From NCBI GenBank assembly GCA_019119775.1, contig DWWL01000040.1:26974-90973 (forward strand): a stretch of 64,000 nt of DNA, given 5' to 3'. The notes beneath the pieces were generated by a model that saw only the letters and a program-made list of their open reading frames with translations, was not told the origin of the DNA and made no database searches. Within the stretch, counting starts at the first letter, position 1, and each line of letters starts with the position of its first letter. This document shows, piece after piece, positions 32,400 to 41,528 of this stretch. The stretch comes from Candidatus Lachnoclostridium pullistercoris. Lineage in GTDB: Bacteria; Bacillota; Clostridia; Lachnospirales; Lachnospiraceae. A program made the translations under genes and the position numbers.

Positions 32400-33503
32400 A
32401 TGAGACCATTGCAAATGCTGATCAAGCCGGCATCCTCCAACTGCAATTTGAACTGCCGGTACTGCTTCTACTGCGATGAGGGGAAGAACCGGGAGAATTT
32501 CAGCTACGGATTTATGAGCGAAGAGACTCTGGAGATCCTGGTGAAGAAGGCGTTTGAATATGCGGACGGATTCTGCGGCTTTGCCTTTCAGGGGGGAGAG
32601 CCGACGTTAGTGGGGCTGCCGTTTTTTGAGCGCCTGATTGAGCTGCAGAAAAAATATAATAAAAACCATATCCAGGTGGACAACAGCATCCAGACCAACG
32701 GCTATGGGCTGACAGAGGAGTGGGCGGAATTTTTTGCCCGGGAGAAATTCCTGGTGGGGCTTTCCCTGGATGGGATCAAATCGACCCACGACGCATACCG
32801 GGTCACCCGGAAGGGTGAGGGGAGCTTCGCAGAGATCATGAAAACGGCGCAGCTGTTTGACCGCTTCGGGGTGGAGTACAACATTCTCACGGTGGTCAAC
32901 GGAAAGACCGGTCTGAGGGCGGCAAAGATCTATGATTTTTATAAGAAAAATAATTTCCGCTATCTGCAGTTTATCGCCTGCCTGGACCCCATCGGGCAGG
33001 AGCCGGGAAAACAGCCCTACTCCCTGACGCCGGAGGTGTACGGCCGTTTTCTCATGGAACTGTTCGACCGCTGGTACGACGATGTGGAAAAGGGAGAACA
33101 GCCCTATATCCGCCAGTTTGAAAACGTGGTGGGCGTTCTGTCCGGATATGAGCCGGAGTCCTGCGAGCAGAGGGGGATCTGCTCTGTGCAGAACGTGATT
33201 GAGGCGGACGGCTCTGTGTACCCCTGCGATTTTTACGCGCTGGATGAATACCGCCTGGGAAATGTGGCCGCGGACGATTTCTTCTATCTCCAGGCCAACC
33301 CGGTCACGGAGCGGTTTGTGCGGGAGTCGGCTAAATCCATGGAAAGCTGCAGGACCTGCCCCTATTTCAGGATCTGCCGGGGAGGCTGCCGCCGGAACAG
33401 GATCACTCTGGCGGATGGGAGCAGGAAGAATTATTTCTGTTCTGCTTACCGCATGTTTTATGAATACAGCCTGGAACGGTTTCTGAGACTTGCGGGGAGA
33501 TAA
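32400..33503 (+). CDS. Radical SAM/SPASM enzyme, anaerobic sulfatase-maturase type
   Basis: A 367-residue radical SAM protein. The SAM-cluster motif reads CNLNCRYCFYC (CxxxCxxC at residues about 15-22), GGEPT binds SAM, and the C-terminal SPASM region carries the auxiliary-cluster cysteines (CSVQNVIEADGSVYPC and CRTCPYFRICRGGC). This layout matches anSME, which oxidises a Cys or Ser of sulfatases to formylglycine. A Cys-type sulfatase with CMPAR lies at 41529 in the same direction, the probable substrate. A role in peptide modification is the alternative. Confidence 0.9.
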   Translation: MRPLQMLIKPASSNCNLNCRYCFYCDEGKNRENFSYGFMSEETLEILVKKAFEYADGFCGFAFQGGEPTLVGLPFFERLIELQKKYNKNHIQVDNSIQTNGYGLTEEWAEFFAREKFLVGLSLDGIKSTHDAYRVTRKGEGSFAEIMKTAQLFDRFGVEYNILTVVNGKTGLRAAKIYDFYKKNNFRYLQFIACLDPIGQEPGKQPYSLTPEVYGRFLMELFDRWYDDVEKGEQPYIRQFENVVGVLSGYEPESCEQRGICSVQNVIEADGSVYPCDFYALDEYRLGNVAADDFFYLQANPVTERFVRESAKSMESCRTCPYFRICRGGCRRNRITLADGSRKNYFCSAYRMFYEYSLERFLRLAGR

Positions 33504-33526
33504 ATTCTGCCAGGGGGGGAGGAAAA

Positions 33527-35254
33527 ATGGGCAGGAAGACAGAGAAAAATTATATAAAACGGTATTTTCTGAGATTGTTTCTGCTGGTGTCGGTCCTGGT
33601 GAGCGTTATGGGGATCGCCCTGATGCAGTTTTCAAAGCGCGTGGTGGGAGACGAGATCATCAAGCTGCACCAGACCATTCTCCGCAGCACTGCCGGGGAG
33701 GTCAGCGCCGTCCTGGGAGATCTGCAGGAGAGTCTTCTGGAGATAGGAGAAAATGTCCAGGTGATGGAGTGGCTGGAGAACGGCGGCGGGAAAAATGAGA
33801 TCGACGGGCTGGTGGAGGACGAGATCTACCTTAATTTCAAGCGGGGCAACCCGCTCCGCGTATACATTTACGACAGGGACAGCCTCCGGTACTGCAGCGA
33901 TCAGCCGGAGATTTCCTGGGACATGGTGAGAGAGCGGCTGGAAGACGGGGAGGAAAAGGATTTCTGGATGACGGGGCCTGTGCGGATGGAGGAAGAAGGC
34001 CTGTATCGAAACAGCTTCTTCATGATGCAGCGGGTGCGGAATCTGTTAAACGGCGATACGGTGGGCTATGTGTGCTTTCAGTTCAGCGAAAAGAGCCTGT
34101 ATGACGCCTACTCCAGGCTGCGGGAGGCGGAGAGAGAATACTATATTGTGGATCCCGCCGGAGTGCTGGTATCCGGGGACACGAAAAATGAGATCGGACA
34201 GCAGAATGGGCTGGGGTCAGGCATCCCCAGGCTGGACGGGGCCGGATACAGCACGGAAAAGAGCGGATCGGCCAGAACGCTCTGCTTTTATGAGCCGATC
34301 ATGGGGACGGACTGGTACATGCTGGAAAAAGCGGACGTGCGGGGGATCTGGCAGTCTTTAGACCGGGTGGCGTATTTTGCCGCCGGACTGACGGCGCTGT
34401 TTTTGGCCAGCGTTCTGCCTCTGACCTTTGTGTCCTGGAAGAATATTGTAAAGCCGGTGGGAGTGATCAAAGAGAAGATGGCCCGGGTGGCGGAGGGAAA
34501 CCTGAATGTTTCCATCGACCCGGAGGAGAAGGGAAAGGGAGAATTTGCGGAGATTGCGGATTCCTTCAATGATATGACGGAGCGGCTGGCGGATCAGGTG
34601 GAGAAGATCCGGGAGATCGAGCGGAACAAGCATCTTCTGGAGCTGGATTTCCTTCAGGCGCAGATCAATCCCCATTTCATCTACAACACCCTGAGTTCCA
34701 TCCGCTTTTACGTGGAGATGGGGAAAAATGAGGAGGCGGAGGAGATGCTGATCGATTTCTCCAAGATCCTGAGAAAGACCCTTTCCCGGTCGGAAAAATT
34801 CATCAGCCTGGGGGAGGAGACGGAGACCATCGTCCATTATATCAGTCTTCAGAAGAAGAGATACCGGGACCGGTTTACGGTGGAATTTGATATCAGGGAG
34901 AATACAAAGTCATCCCTGGTGCCGGATTTCATCCTGCAGCCGATTGTGGAAAATGCGATTTTTTACAGCCTGCGCCAGGATCAGATCTGCCATATAAAGA
35001 TCAGCAGCTGGCTGAAGGACAAGGATCTGTATGTCAGCGTGCGGGATGACGGAGTCGGGATGGAGGCGGAAAAGATCAGCGAGATCCTGGGGAAGGATCT
35101 CACTGTGAACAAAGTCGGGATCCGGAACGTGGATCAGCGCCTGAAGCTGAATTTCGGCGCCGGATACGGCCTGAGGATCCGCAGCGAAAAAGGAAAGGGA
35201 ACTGAGGTAATTCTTGTCATGCCTTCCACGGCGGAGAGGGGAAGAGGAAAATGA
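33527..35254 (+). CDS. YesM/LytS-type sensor histidine kinase
   Basis: A 575-residue membrane kinase: a membrane segment near residues 15-35, an extracellular sensor of about 240 residues, a second segment near 280-305, a HAMP linker (KPVGVIKEKMARVAEGNL), the PF06580-type His_kinase motif QAQINPHFIYNTL with His383, and a GHKL ATPase (PIVENAIFYSL; VRDDGVGM). It overlaps the response regulator by four bases. Such pairs usually sense sugars or sugar binding proteins; here the neighbouring BMP-type importer and sulfatase are the likely targets. Confidence 0.92.
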   Translation: MGRKTEKNYIKRYFLRLFLLVSVLVSVMGIALMQFSKRVVGDEIIKLHQTILRSTAGEVSAVLGDLQESLLEIGENVQVMEWLENGGGKNEIDGLVEDEIYLNFKRGNPLRVYIYDRDSLRYCSDQPEISWDMVRERLEDGEEKDFWMTGPVRMEEEGLYRNSFFMMQRVRNLLNGDTVGYVCFQFSEKSLYDAYSRLREAEREYYIVDPAGVLVSGDTKNEIGQQNGLGSGIPRLDGAGYSTEKSGSARTLCFYEPIMGTDWYMLEKADVRGIWQSLDRVAYFAAGLTALFLASVLPLTFVSWKNIVKPVGVIKEKMARVAEGNLNVSIDPEEKGKGEFAEIADSFNDMTERLADQVEKIREIERNKHLLELDFLQAQINPHFIYNTLSSIRFYVEMGKNEEAEEMLIDFSKILRKTLSRSEKFISLGEETETIVHYISLQKKRYRDRFTVEFDIRENTKSSLVPDFILQPIVENAIFYSLRQDQICHIKISSWLKDKDLYVSVRDDGVGMEAEKISEILGKDLTVNKVGIRNVDQRLKLNFGAGYGLRIRSEKGKGTEVILVMPSTAERGRGK

Positions 35255-36738
35255 AAATATTGATTGTGGACGACGAGACGCCCATCCGGGAGTGGATTCA
35301 GTTCAGCATTGAGCGGGGCGGCCGGGAAGATCTGCAGGTGGCGGCTGTGGCGGAAAACGGGGAGGAAGCCTTTAAGCTGGCGTTGAAGCATCATGTGGAC
35401 GTGGTCATCACGGACATCCGCATGCCGGGGATGGACGGGATCGAGCTCATGAAGAAGATCCTGGAGGCGATGCCCTATACTTACTTTATCATCCTCACCA
35501 ATTACGCGGAATTTTCCTACGCGCGGGAAGCCATCACCTACGGGGCCAAAAAATATCTGCTTAAGTCGGAAATGCGGGGGAAGGATATTCTGGATGCGCT
35601 GGAGGAGATACGGGAGGATATGGACAGGAAAACGGTGGACCGGTCCGCGGACCGGTATTCCAACGGCTATCTGGATATTTTTGACTGCTACTACAACCTG
35701 GACAAAGAAGAGTTCCTGATGGAGTTCTGGCAGCGCCATGAATTTCGCTGCGACGAATGGTTTCAGGTGATCGCCATGGAAAAGAGGGACAGCGAGAGGC
35801 AGATGGAGCTTTTTGAGGAGTTCAGGAGAAAGGAGATCTGCCACAGCCTGGTGCCGGCCATGAAAAACAGCAGCATCTATTTTATCGTGCAGGCGGCGCA
35901 GAAGGAGGATCTGCAGCCGGTGCGCGAACAGTTTTTCCGTATGTACGCCAAGAGCGGACAGGGGCTGGCGGTGTCCGGCAGGATCCGGAAGGGGATCGGC
36001 GGGATTATGCCGTCCCTGGAGGAGGCGGAGAAGGTTCTTCAGTACAGTTTTGTCTGCCAGGGAGGCTTTATGGAGGTGGAGACGGCGGAGGCTCTCCCGC
36101 CTTTAAACCGGGCGGACATCCAGAGAGAGTACAGCAAGACTCTGAACGGGCTTTTGTACGAGAGCAGGGAGACGGTTCTGGCCAATCTGGAACGGTGGTT
36201 TGACAGCCTGAAGGGCCCGTCCCTGGATGACCTGCCCTGGGTGCGGGAGACCTGTCTGAAAATGGTGATACGGATCGAGGAGGTGTGCGCGGAACACATT
36301 TCGGATTACGGAGAGGAGCATAAGCCGGATACGAGCTGGACGCTGGAGTACTGCCGCCGGTTCTGCAAAGACCTGGTGGACCGCATCTATTCGGAGGAAA
36401 ATTTCCGTTACTCCCAGAGCGTCCGGGAGGCGATCCGGTATATCCATGAGAACTATGCCAGAGATATCACCCTGAACGAGGTGGCCGGCCACATATACCG
36501 CTCGCCGGAGTATTTCAGCCGCCTGTTCAAGGCGGAGACAGGGGAGAAATTCAGTACCTATCTGACGGCTTACCGCATACGGAGGGCCAGGGACCTGCTC
36601 TCCAGTACCGATATGAAGATCTATGAGATCGCCTACGCGGTGGGCTACACCTCTCCCAGCTACTTTTCCAAGATGTACCGGGAGTATATGGGGGTGGCTC
36701 CGGAAGTCACAAGAAGTCAAAAAAATAACAGAATGTAA
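35251..36738 (+). CDS. YesN-type response regulator with AraC DNA-binding domain
   Basis: A 495-residue regulator: an N-terminal receiver (phospho-acceptor Asp55 in VITDIRMPGMDGIEL, Lys in LLKSEM), a long central region, and two AraC helix-turn-helices at the C-terminus (ITLNEVAGHIYRSPEYFSRLFK and KIYEIAYAVGYTSPSYFSKMYRE). Coupled to the kinase by an ATGA overlap. It most likely switches on the importer and sulfatase genes that follow. Confidence 0.93.
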   Translation: MKILIVDDETPIREWIQFSIERGGREDLQVAAVAENGEEAFKLALKHHVDVVITDIRMPGMDGIELMKKILEAMPYTYFIILTNYAEFSYAREAITYGAKKYLLKSEMRGKDILDALEEIREDMDRKTVDRSADRYSNGYLDIFDCYYNLDKEEFLMEFWQRHEFRCDEWFQVIAMEKRDSERQMELFEEFRRKEICHSLVPAMKNSSIYFIVQAAQKEDLQPVREQFFRMYAKSGQGLAVSGRIRKGIGGIMPSLEEAEKVLQYSFVCQGGFMEVETAEALPPLNRADIQREYSKTLNGLLYESRETVLANLERWFDSLKGPSLDDLPWVRETCLKMVIRIEEVCAEHISDYGEEHKPDTSWTLEYCRRFCKDLVDRIYSEENFRYSQSVREAIRYIHENYARDITLNEVAGHIYRSPEYFSRLFKAETGEKFSTYLTAYRIRRARDLLSSTDMKIYEIAYAVGYTSPSYFSKMYREYMGVAPEVTRSQKNNRM

Positions 36739-36757
36739 AAATAATGATATAAATGAG

Positions 36758-36807
36758 GACTGTCACTGGAAAAGAAGTTAAAAAACTTCTGAAAATAGTT
36801 GGCAGTC
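36758..36807 (+). terminator. Two-level hairpin after the two-component genes
   Basis: The inner stem AGAAGTT/AACTTCT (36773-36790) is nested in the outer stem GACTGTCA/TGGCAGTC (36758-36765 and 36800-36807), followed by TTTATTTATG. It could terminate the two-component transcript or act as a leader element for the importer genes, whose start is about 100 bases further on. Confidence 0.55.
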
Positions 36808-36909
36808 TTTATTTATGAAAGAGGGAAGATATATTAGAATTTTTTATAGAAACTATTAACTTCAGAGGAGCCGGCAGAGGCTTTTCACACAGGAGAAAAG
36901 GAGAGCATT

Positions 36910-38004
36910 ATGAAGAAGAAACAGTTTGCAGCGCTGACAATGGCAGTAGTGATGGCATGTTCCATGGCTGCCTGCGGGGGAGCAGAGACGGAGGAGACAG
37001 CAGGAAACGGATCTGGAGCTAACGCGGAAGGAGAGGAGCCGTTAAAGGTCGGACTTGTGCTCAGCACAGGCGGTCTGGGAGACAAAAACTTCAACGACAT
37101 GGCATATGCGGGAATCACCCGGGCTCAGGAGGACTTCGGCATTGAATTTGACTATGTGGAGCCCAGCACAGTCAGTGACCTTCTTCCCATGGACCGTCAG
37201 TTCGCTGAGGCGGAGGAGTATGATCTGATCATCGCCATCGCTTCTGACCAGGAAGAGCCGATCCGGGAAATCGCGGAGGAATTTCCGGATCAGAAGATCT
37301 CCCTGCTGGACTGCGCCGCTGAGATCGACGGAGTGAGCACGGTGCAGACAGAGTGGTCCGAGCAGACGTTCTTAGCCGGAGTGATCGCCGGAATGGGAAC
37401 CTTAAGCGATATGGACAAGGCAAACAGTGATAATGTGATCGGCGTGATCCTGGGAATGGACCAGCCCAACCTGCGTGAGGGAGCCGCTGGATTTGCCGCC
37501 GGAGCCCGTTATGTGAACCCGGATGTGGAAGTTCTGGAAGGCGTTGTGGGCGCGTTCAACGATCCCGGCAAGGGAAAAGAGATGGCGCTGTCCATGTACA
37601 ACAGAGGTGCTGACTTCATCCAGTGTATAGCCGGCGCTTCCGGTCTGGGCGTGTTCGGAGGAGCAAAAGAGGCGGACCGCTACGCTTTCGGCGTGGGAAC
37701 CAATCAGAACTCAGAGGATCCGGATCATGTGGTGGCTTCTTCCGTGAGAAGCGTGGATGAGATGGTCTACAATGAGATCCAGAGCGTTCTCGACGGAACC
37801 TGGGAGCCGGGCCTGAAGATGAGCGGAATGAAAGAGGGAGCTGTGGACTGCGATATGGAGGGATCCAACGTGGTGCTTCCCGATGACATTCAGAAGGCAG
37901 TGGAGGATGCCCGCGAAAAGATCGCGTCCGGAGAGCTGGTTCCCTGCAGAAGCATGGATGAACTGGATGCCTGGACGGCAGAAAATCAGTACACAGCTGA
38001 GTAA
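36910..38004 (+). CDS. BMP-family (PnrA/Med-type) ABC substrate-binding lipoprotein
   Basis: A 364-residue lipoprotein. The signal peptide ends in SMAAC (lipobox) and is followed by a short Glu/Gly linker, then the BMP fold (VGLVLSTGGLGDKNFNDMAYAG; GVGTNQN). BMP proteins characterised so far bind purine nucleosides. It is followed by the matching ATPase and two permeases, giving a complete NupNOPQ-like importer. CAGGAGAAAAGGAGAG precedes the ATG. Confidence 0.92.
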   Translation: MKKKQFAALTMAVVMACSMAACGGAETEETAGNGSGANAEGEEPLKVGLVLSTGGLGDKNFNDMAYAGITRAQEDFGIEFDYVEPSTVSDLLPMDRQFAEAEEYDLIIAIASDQEEPIREIAEEFPDQKISLLDCAAEIDGVSTVQTEWSEQTFLAGVIAGMGTLSDMDKANSDNVIGVILGMDQPNLREGAAGFAAGARYVNPDVEVLEGVVGAFNDPGKGKEMALSMYNRGADFIQCIAGASGLGVFGGAKEADRYAFGVGTNQNSEDPDHVVASSVRSVDEMVYNEIQSVLDGTWEPGLKMSGMKEGAVDCDMEGSNVVLPDDIQKAVEDAREKIASGELVPCRSMDELDAWTAENQYTAE

Positions 38005-38033
38005 AACAGACAGAACTGACAGGAGGGAAAGGG

Positions 38034-39572
38034 ATGTACGCAGTTGAGATGAGGGGGATCACCAAAGAATACCCCCTGGTCCGCGCCCTCGATCAGGTCG
38101 ATTTCTTTTTAAGGGAGGGGGAGATCCTCTCCCTTTTGGGAGAAAACGGGGCGGGAAAATCTACTTTGATGAAAGTGCTCTACGGTATGTGCAGGCCGGA
38201 TGCGGGAGAAATCCGCATCAAAGGAGAGAAGGCTGATATCCGGACGCCCAAGCAGGCCATTGATCTGGGAATCGGCATGGTGCACCAGCATTTTATGCTG
38301 ATCCCGGTCATGACCGTGGCGGAAAACATCGTGGTGGGCCAGGAAAATACAAAAGGTCTGCTGTTTAACCAGGCGGAGGCTGAAAAGCGGGTTCAGGAGA
38401 TGATCGACCGCTACGGCTTCGGAATCAAGGCTTCCCAGAAAGTGAGCGAGCTGTCTGTGGGAGAGCAGCAGAAGGTGGAGATCTTAAAGGCGATCTACCG
38501 GGATGCGGAGATTCTCATCCTGGATGAGCCCACGGCAGTTCTGACTCCCCAGGAGGTGGAGGAGCTGTTCCGCATTCTGAGGGACCTGAAAAAACAGAAC
38601 AAGAGCATTGTGATTATCACCCACAAGCTGAAGGAAACCCTGGCCATCGCCGACAGCGTGAGCGTTCTGCGGGATGGAAAAATGATCAAAACGGGAATGC
38701 CGGTCCAGGGGGCCACGGCAGATGAGCTGGCTCAGATGATGGTGGGCCGGGAGGTCACCCTGGGCGTGAGCCGCAGGTCGAAGAAGGTGGGGGAGACGGC
38801 TCTGCTGGTGCGCGATCTGGTACTCACCGAAAAAGGCAGGACGCTGTTAAACCACGTGAAGATGGAACTGAAAAAAGGAGAGATTCTGGGAATCGCCGGC
38901 ATCGAGGGAAACGGACAGACGGAGCTGATCGAGTGCCTGACCGGAATCCGCCGCCCTGATGTCCTGGATGTGGAAAAAGACGGGAAAAAACTGGGCGGAA
39001 CCCCGGGAGATTTCATCCATGCCGGGATCGGACATATCCCGGAGGACCGGATGACCAGGGGACTGATCCTGGAGCTCTCTCTTCAGGACAACCTGATCCT
39101 GGGCTATCAGGACCGGTTCCAGAAAAGAGGCATTTTAGACCAGAAGAGAATCCGGGAATTTTCAGATAATCTTTTAAAAGAATTCCGCATCAAAGCTCCG
39201 GGCAGCATGGCCAAGGCAGGTTCTCTCTCCGGCGGAAACCAGCAGAAAGTGGTAATCGCCAGAGTGTTCAGCGAAGATCCCGATATCATCATTGTGGCGC
39301 AGCCCACCAGAGGCGTGGATATCGGCGCCATGGAGTATATCCATGAGAGACTGCTGGATCTTCGGGACGAGGGGAAGGCGATCCTTTTGATCTCCGCGGA
39401 TTTGGACGAAGTGAAGAGTTTGAGCGACCGGCTGACAGTCATGTACGGCGGACGTCTGGTGGCAGAGGGAAAGCCGGAGGAATTTGACGATATGGAGCTG
39501 GGGCTTCTGATGACGGGAGCCATAAGCGGAGAAGACAGGGAGGTGCAGAGACATGGCAGCACGAACAGCTGA
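38034..39572 (+). CDS. ABC transporter ATPase, double-domain nucleoside/sugar type
   Basis: A 512-residue fusion of two ABC domains (RbsA/NupO type). The first has Walker A GENGAGKST, signature LSVGEQQ and Walker B ILILDEPTAVL. The second has a degenerate Walker A (GIEGNGQTE, lacking Lys), signature LSGGNQQ and IIIVAQPTRGVD, the usual asymmetry of this family. It overlaps the first permease by 20 bases. Confidence 0.94.
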   Translation: MYAVEMRGITKEYPLVRALDQVDFFLREGEILSLLGENGAGKSTLMKVLYGMCRPDAGEIRIKGEKADIRTPKQAIDLGIGMVHQHFMLIPVMTVAENIVVGQENTKGLLFNQAEAEKRVQEMIDRYGFGIKASQKVSELSVGEQQKVEILKAIYRDAEILILDEPTAVLTPQEVEELFRILRDLKKQNKSIVIITHKLKETLAIADSVSVLRDGKMIKTGMPVQGATADELAQMMVGREVTLGVSRRSKKVGETALLVRDLVLTEKGRTLLNHVKMELKKGEILGIAGIEGNGQTELIECLTGIRRPDVLDVEKDGKKLGGTPGDFIHAGIGHIPEDRMTRGLILELSLQDNLILGYQDRFQKRGILDQKRIREFSDNLLKEFRIKAPGSMAKAGSLSGGNQQKVVIARVFSEDPDIIIVAQPTRGVDIGAMEYIHERLLDLRDEGKAILLISADLDEVKSLSDRLTVMYGGRLVAEGKPEEFDDMELGLLMTGAISGEDREVQRHGSTNS

Positions 39573-40629
39573 TATTCGCGGAATTTTGACAAAAAATCTG
39601 TCGGTGACGGCCCTCTTTATGGCTCTGATCCTGGGCGGGATCATCATGGCTGTCTGCGGCTATAATCCCTTTGAGGCGTACGGAGCGATCCTGCAGGGAG
39701 CCTTTGCCGGAAAGAAGGCGATCTGCCAGACTCTGGTGCAGGCGACTCCCCTGATCTTTGCCGGCCTGGCCTACACGGTGGCAAAGAGAGCCAACCTGAT
39801 CAATCTGGGAATTGAGGGCCAGCTGTACATAGGAGCTTTGGGAACCTCGGTGATTGCTCTGATGCCCTTAAACCTGCCTATGGGCATATGGCTGCCCCTG
39901 GCACTGGCCGCGGGCATGATTTTCGGCGGCCTGTACGCCGGATTGGTAGGCTTCATGAAGGTCCGCTTCGGTTCCAACGAAGTAATCGCCACCATGATGC
40001 TGAACACGATCGCAGAGAACTTTGTGGAGTATGCGGTCAACTATCCTCTGAAGGAAGAAGGAAAATCCATTGCCCAGACAGCCAAGTTTTCAGAGGCTTT
40101 ATGGCTGCCCAGGATGGTGGATAAGACGCAGCTGACAGTGGCGATCCTGATCGCGGTGGCTGCCTGCATCCTGGTCAAGCTGCTGATGGACAGAACCAGG
40201 ATCGGATACGAGATCCGCTGCGTCGGACAGAACCTGCAGGCATCTGAGACAGCCGGAATCCGCATCGGCCGGGTGATGATCATCTCCATGCTGATCAGCG
40301 GGGCCATTGCCGGCCTGCTGGGAGGAACTCATGTCCTGGGAGTGGACAGACGGCTGATCGCCGGATTCTCCTCCGGCTACGGATTTGACGGCATTGCGGT
40401 GGCGGCGCTGGCTGCGGACAGCCCCATAGCGGTCATTCTCTCCGGAATCATTTTCGGAGCTCTGCGGGCGGGAAGCATGGTTCTCAACCGGACCACCGGA
40501 ATCCCCACAGAATTTATAGACGTGATCCAGGCGCTTATCATCCTTCTGGTGGCGGCACCTCTGCTGGTAAAAGAAATTCTCAGAATCAAGAACAAAAAGA
40601 GTGAGAAGAAAGGGGGAAGGAAAGGATGA
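39553..40629 (+). CDS. ABC transporter permease (NupP/YufP-like)
   Basis: A 358-residue permease with about 9-10 membrane segments; LINLGIEGQLYIGALG and VRFGSNEVIATMMLNTIA are family stretches. It pairs with the permease starting at 40626 (ATGA overlap) as a heterodimer. Part of the BMP-type nucleoside-like importer. Confidence 0.92.
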   Translation: MAARTADIRGILTKNLSVTALFMALILGGIIMAVCGYNPFEAYGAILQGAFAGKKAICQTLVQATPLIFAGLAYTVAKRANLINLGIEGQLYIGALGTSVIALMPLNLPMGIWLPLALAAGMIFGGLYAGLVGFMKVRFGSNEVIATMMLNTIAENFVEYAVNYPLKEEGKSIAQTAKFSEALWLPRMVDKTQLTVAILIAVAACILVKLLMDRTRIGYEIRCVGQNLQASETAGIRIGRVMIISMLISGAIAGLLGGTHVLGVDRRLIAGFSSGYGFDGIAVAALAADSPIAVILSGIIFGALRAGSMVLNRTTGIPTEFIDVIQALIILLVAAPLLVKEILRIKNKKSEKKGGRKG

Positions 40630-41492
40630 GCAGTCAGATTACTTCAATTCTTGTCTCGACCTTAAGCATGTCCGTGCCCCTGATCCTGGCGGCCCTGGGA
40701 GGCGTGCTGTCTGTGAGAAGCGGCATTATGGCTCTGGGACTGGAGAGCATGATGACCATGGGAGCTTTCTGCGGCGTGCTGGGTTCCTACTACTCCGGCA
40801 GTGCGGCGGTGGGCGTTCTCTGCGGCATGCTGGGCGGAGGAGTGTTCGGCATCTGCCACGGCATTCTCTCGGTCCGCTACAAAGTGAACCAGGTGATCAG
40901 CGGAATCGGCCTGAATCTGCTGGCTGTGGCGGCCACCACCCTTTTAATGCAGCTTCTGTGGAACAACAAAGGCTCATCCCCCCAGGTGGCGTCCATCACT
41001 CAGGATGTGCTGGGATCTCCGATCACCTATCTCATGCTTGCGGCTGTGTTTGCGGAACAGTTTGTCCTGTTCCGGACGAAATTCGGCCTGCGCCTGCGGA
41101 TGGTGGGAGAGAACCCGAAGGCGGCGGCCACAGTGGGACTTCCCGTACACCGGATTAAGTATATCGCGGTTACGCTCTGCGGAGTTCTGGCCGGTCTGGG
41201 CGGAGCCTACCTCTCCATCGACCATCTGGACATGTACGTGCGCGACATGTCGGCCGGAAGAGGCTATATCGCGGTGGCCATCATGATCCTGGCAAGGTAC
41301 AACCCCATCATGGTGCTGTTCTGCGCCCTGATCTTCGGATTCTCCGATGCCCTGCAGATCAGTCTCCAGGGATACGGAGTGCCGCCCCAGATCATGGCGA
41401 TGCTGCCCTATATCGTGACGCTTCTGGTGCTGGCCTTCGGAGTGCGCCGCATTACACCGCCGGCCGGAGTGGGCCTTCATGACGATGAATGA
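40626..41492 (+). CDS. ABC transporter permease (NupQ/YufQ-like)
   Basis: A 288-residue permease with about 8 segments (VRSGIMALGLESMMTMGAF; GRGYIAVAIMILARYNP), homologous to the second permease of nucleoside ABC importers. It ends 36 bases before the sulfatase, with AGAGGAGG between, so importer and sulfatase are probably one transcript. Confidence 0.92.
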   Translation: MSSQITSILVSTLSMSVPLILAALGGVLSVRSGIMALGLESMMTMGAFCGVLGSYYSGSAAVGVLCGMLGGGVFGICHGILSVRYKVNQVISGIGLNLLAVAATTLLMQLLWNNKGSSPQVASITQDVLGSPITYLMLAAVFAEQFVLFRTKFGLRLRMVGENPKAAATVGLPVHRIKYIAVTLCGVLAGLGGAYLSIDHLDMYVRDMSAGRGYIAVAIMILARYNPIMVLFCALIFGFSDALQISLQGYGVPPQIMAMLPYIVTLLVLAFGVRRITPPAGVGLHDDE

Positions 41493-41528
41493 TCAATGAT
41501 CGGATAATTTGAGAGGAGGAGCGATAAA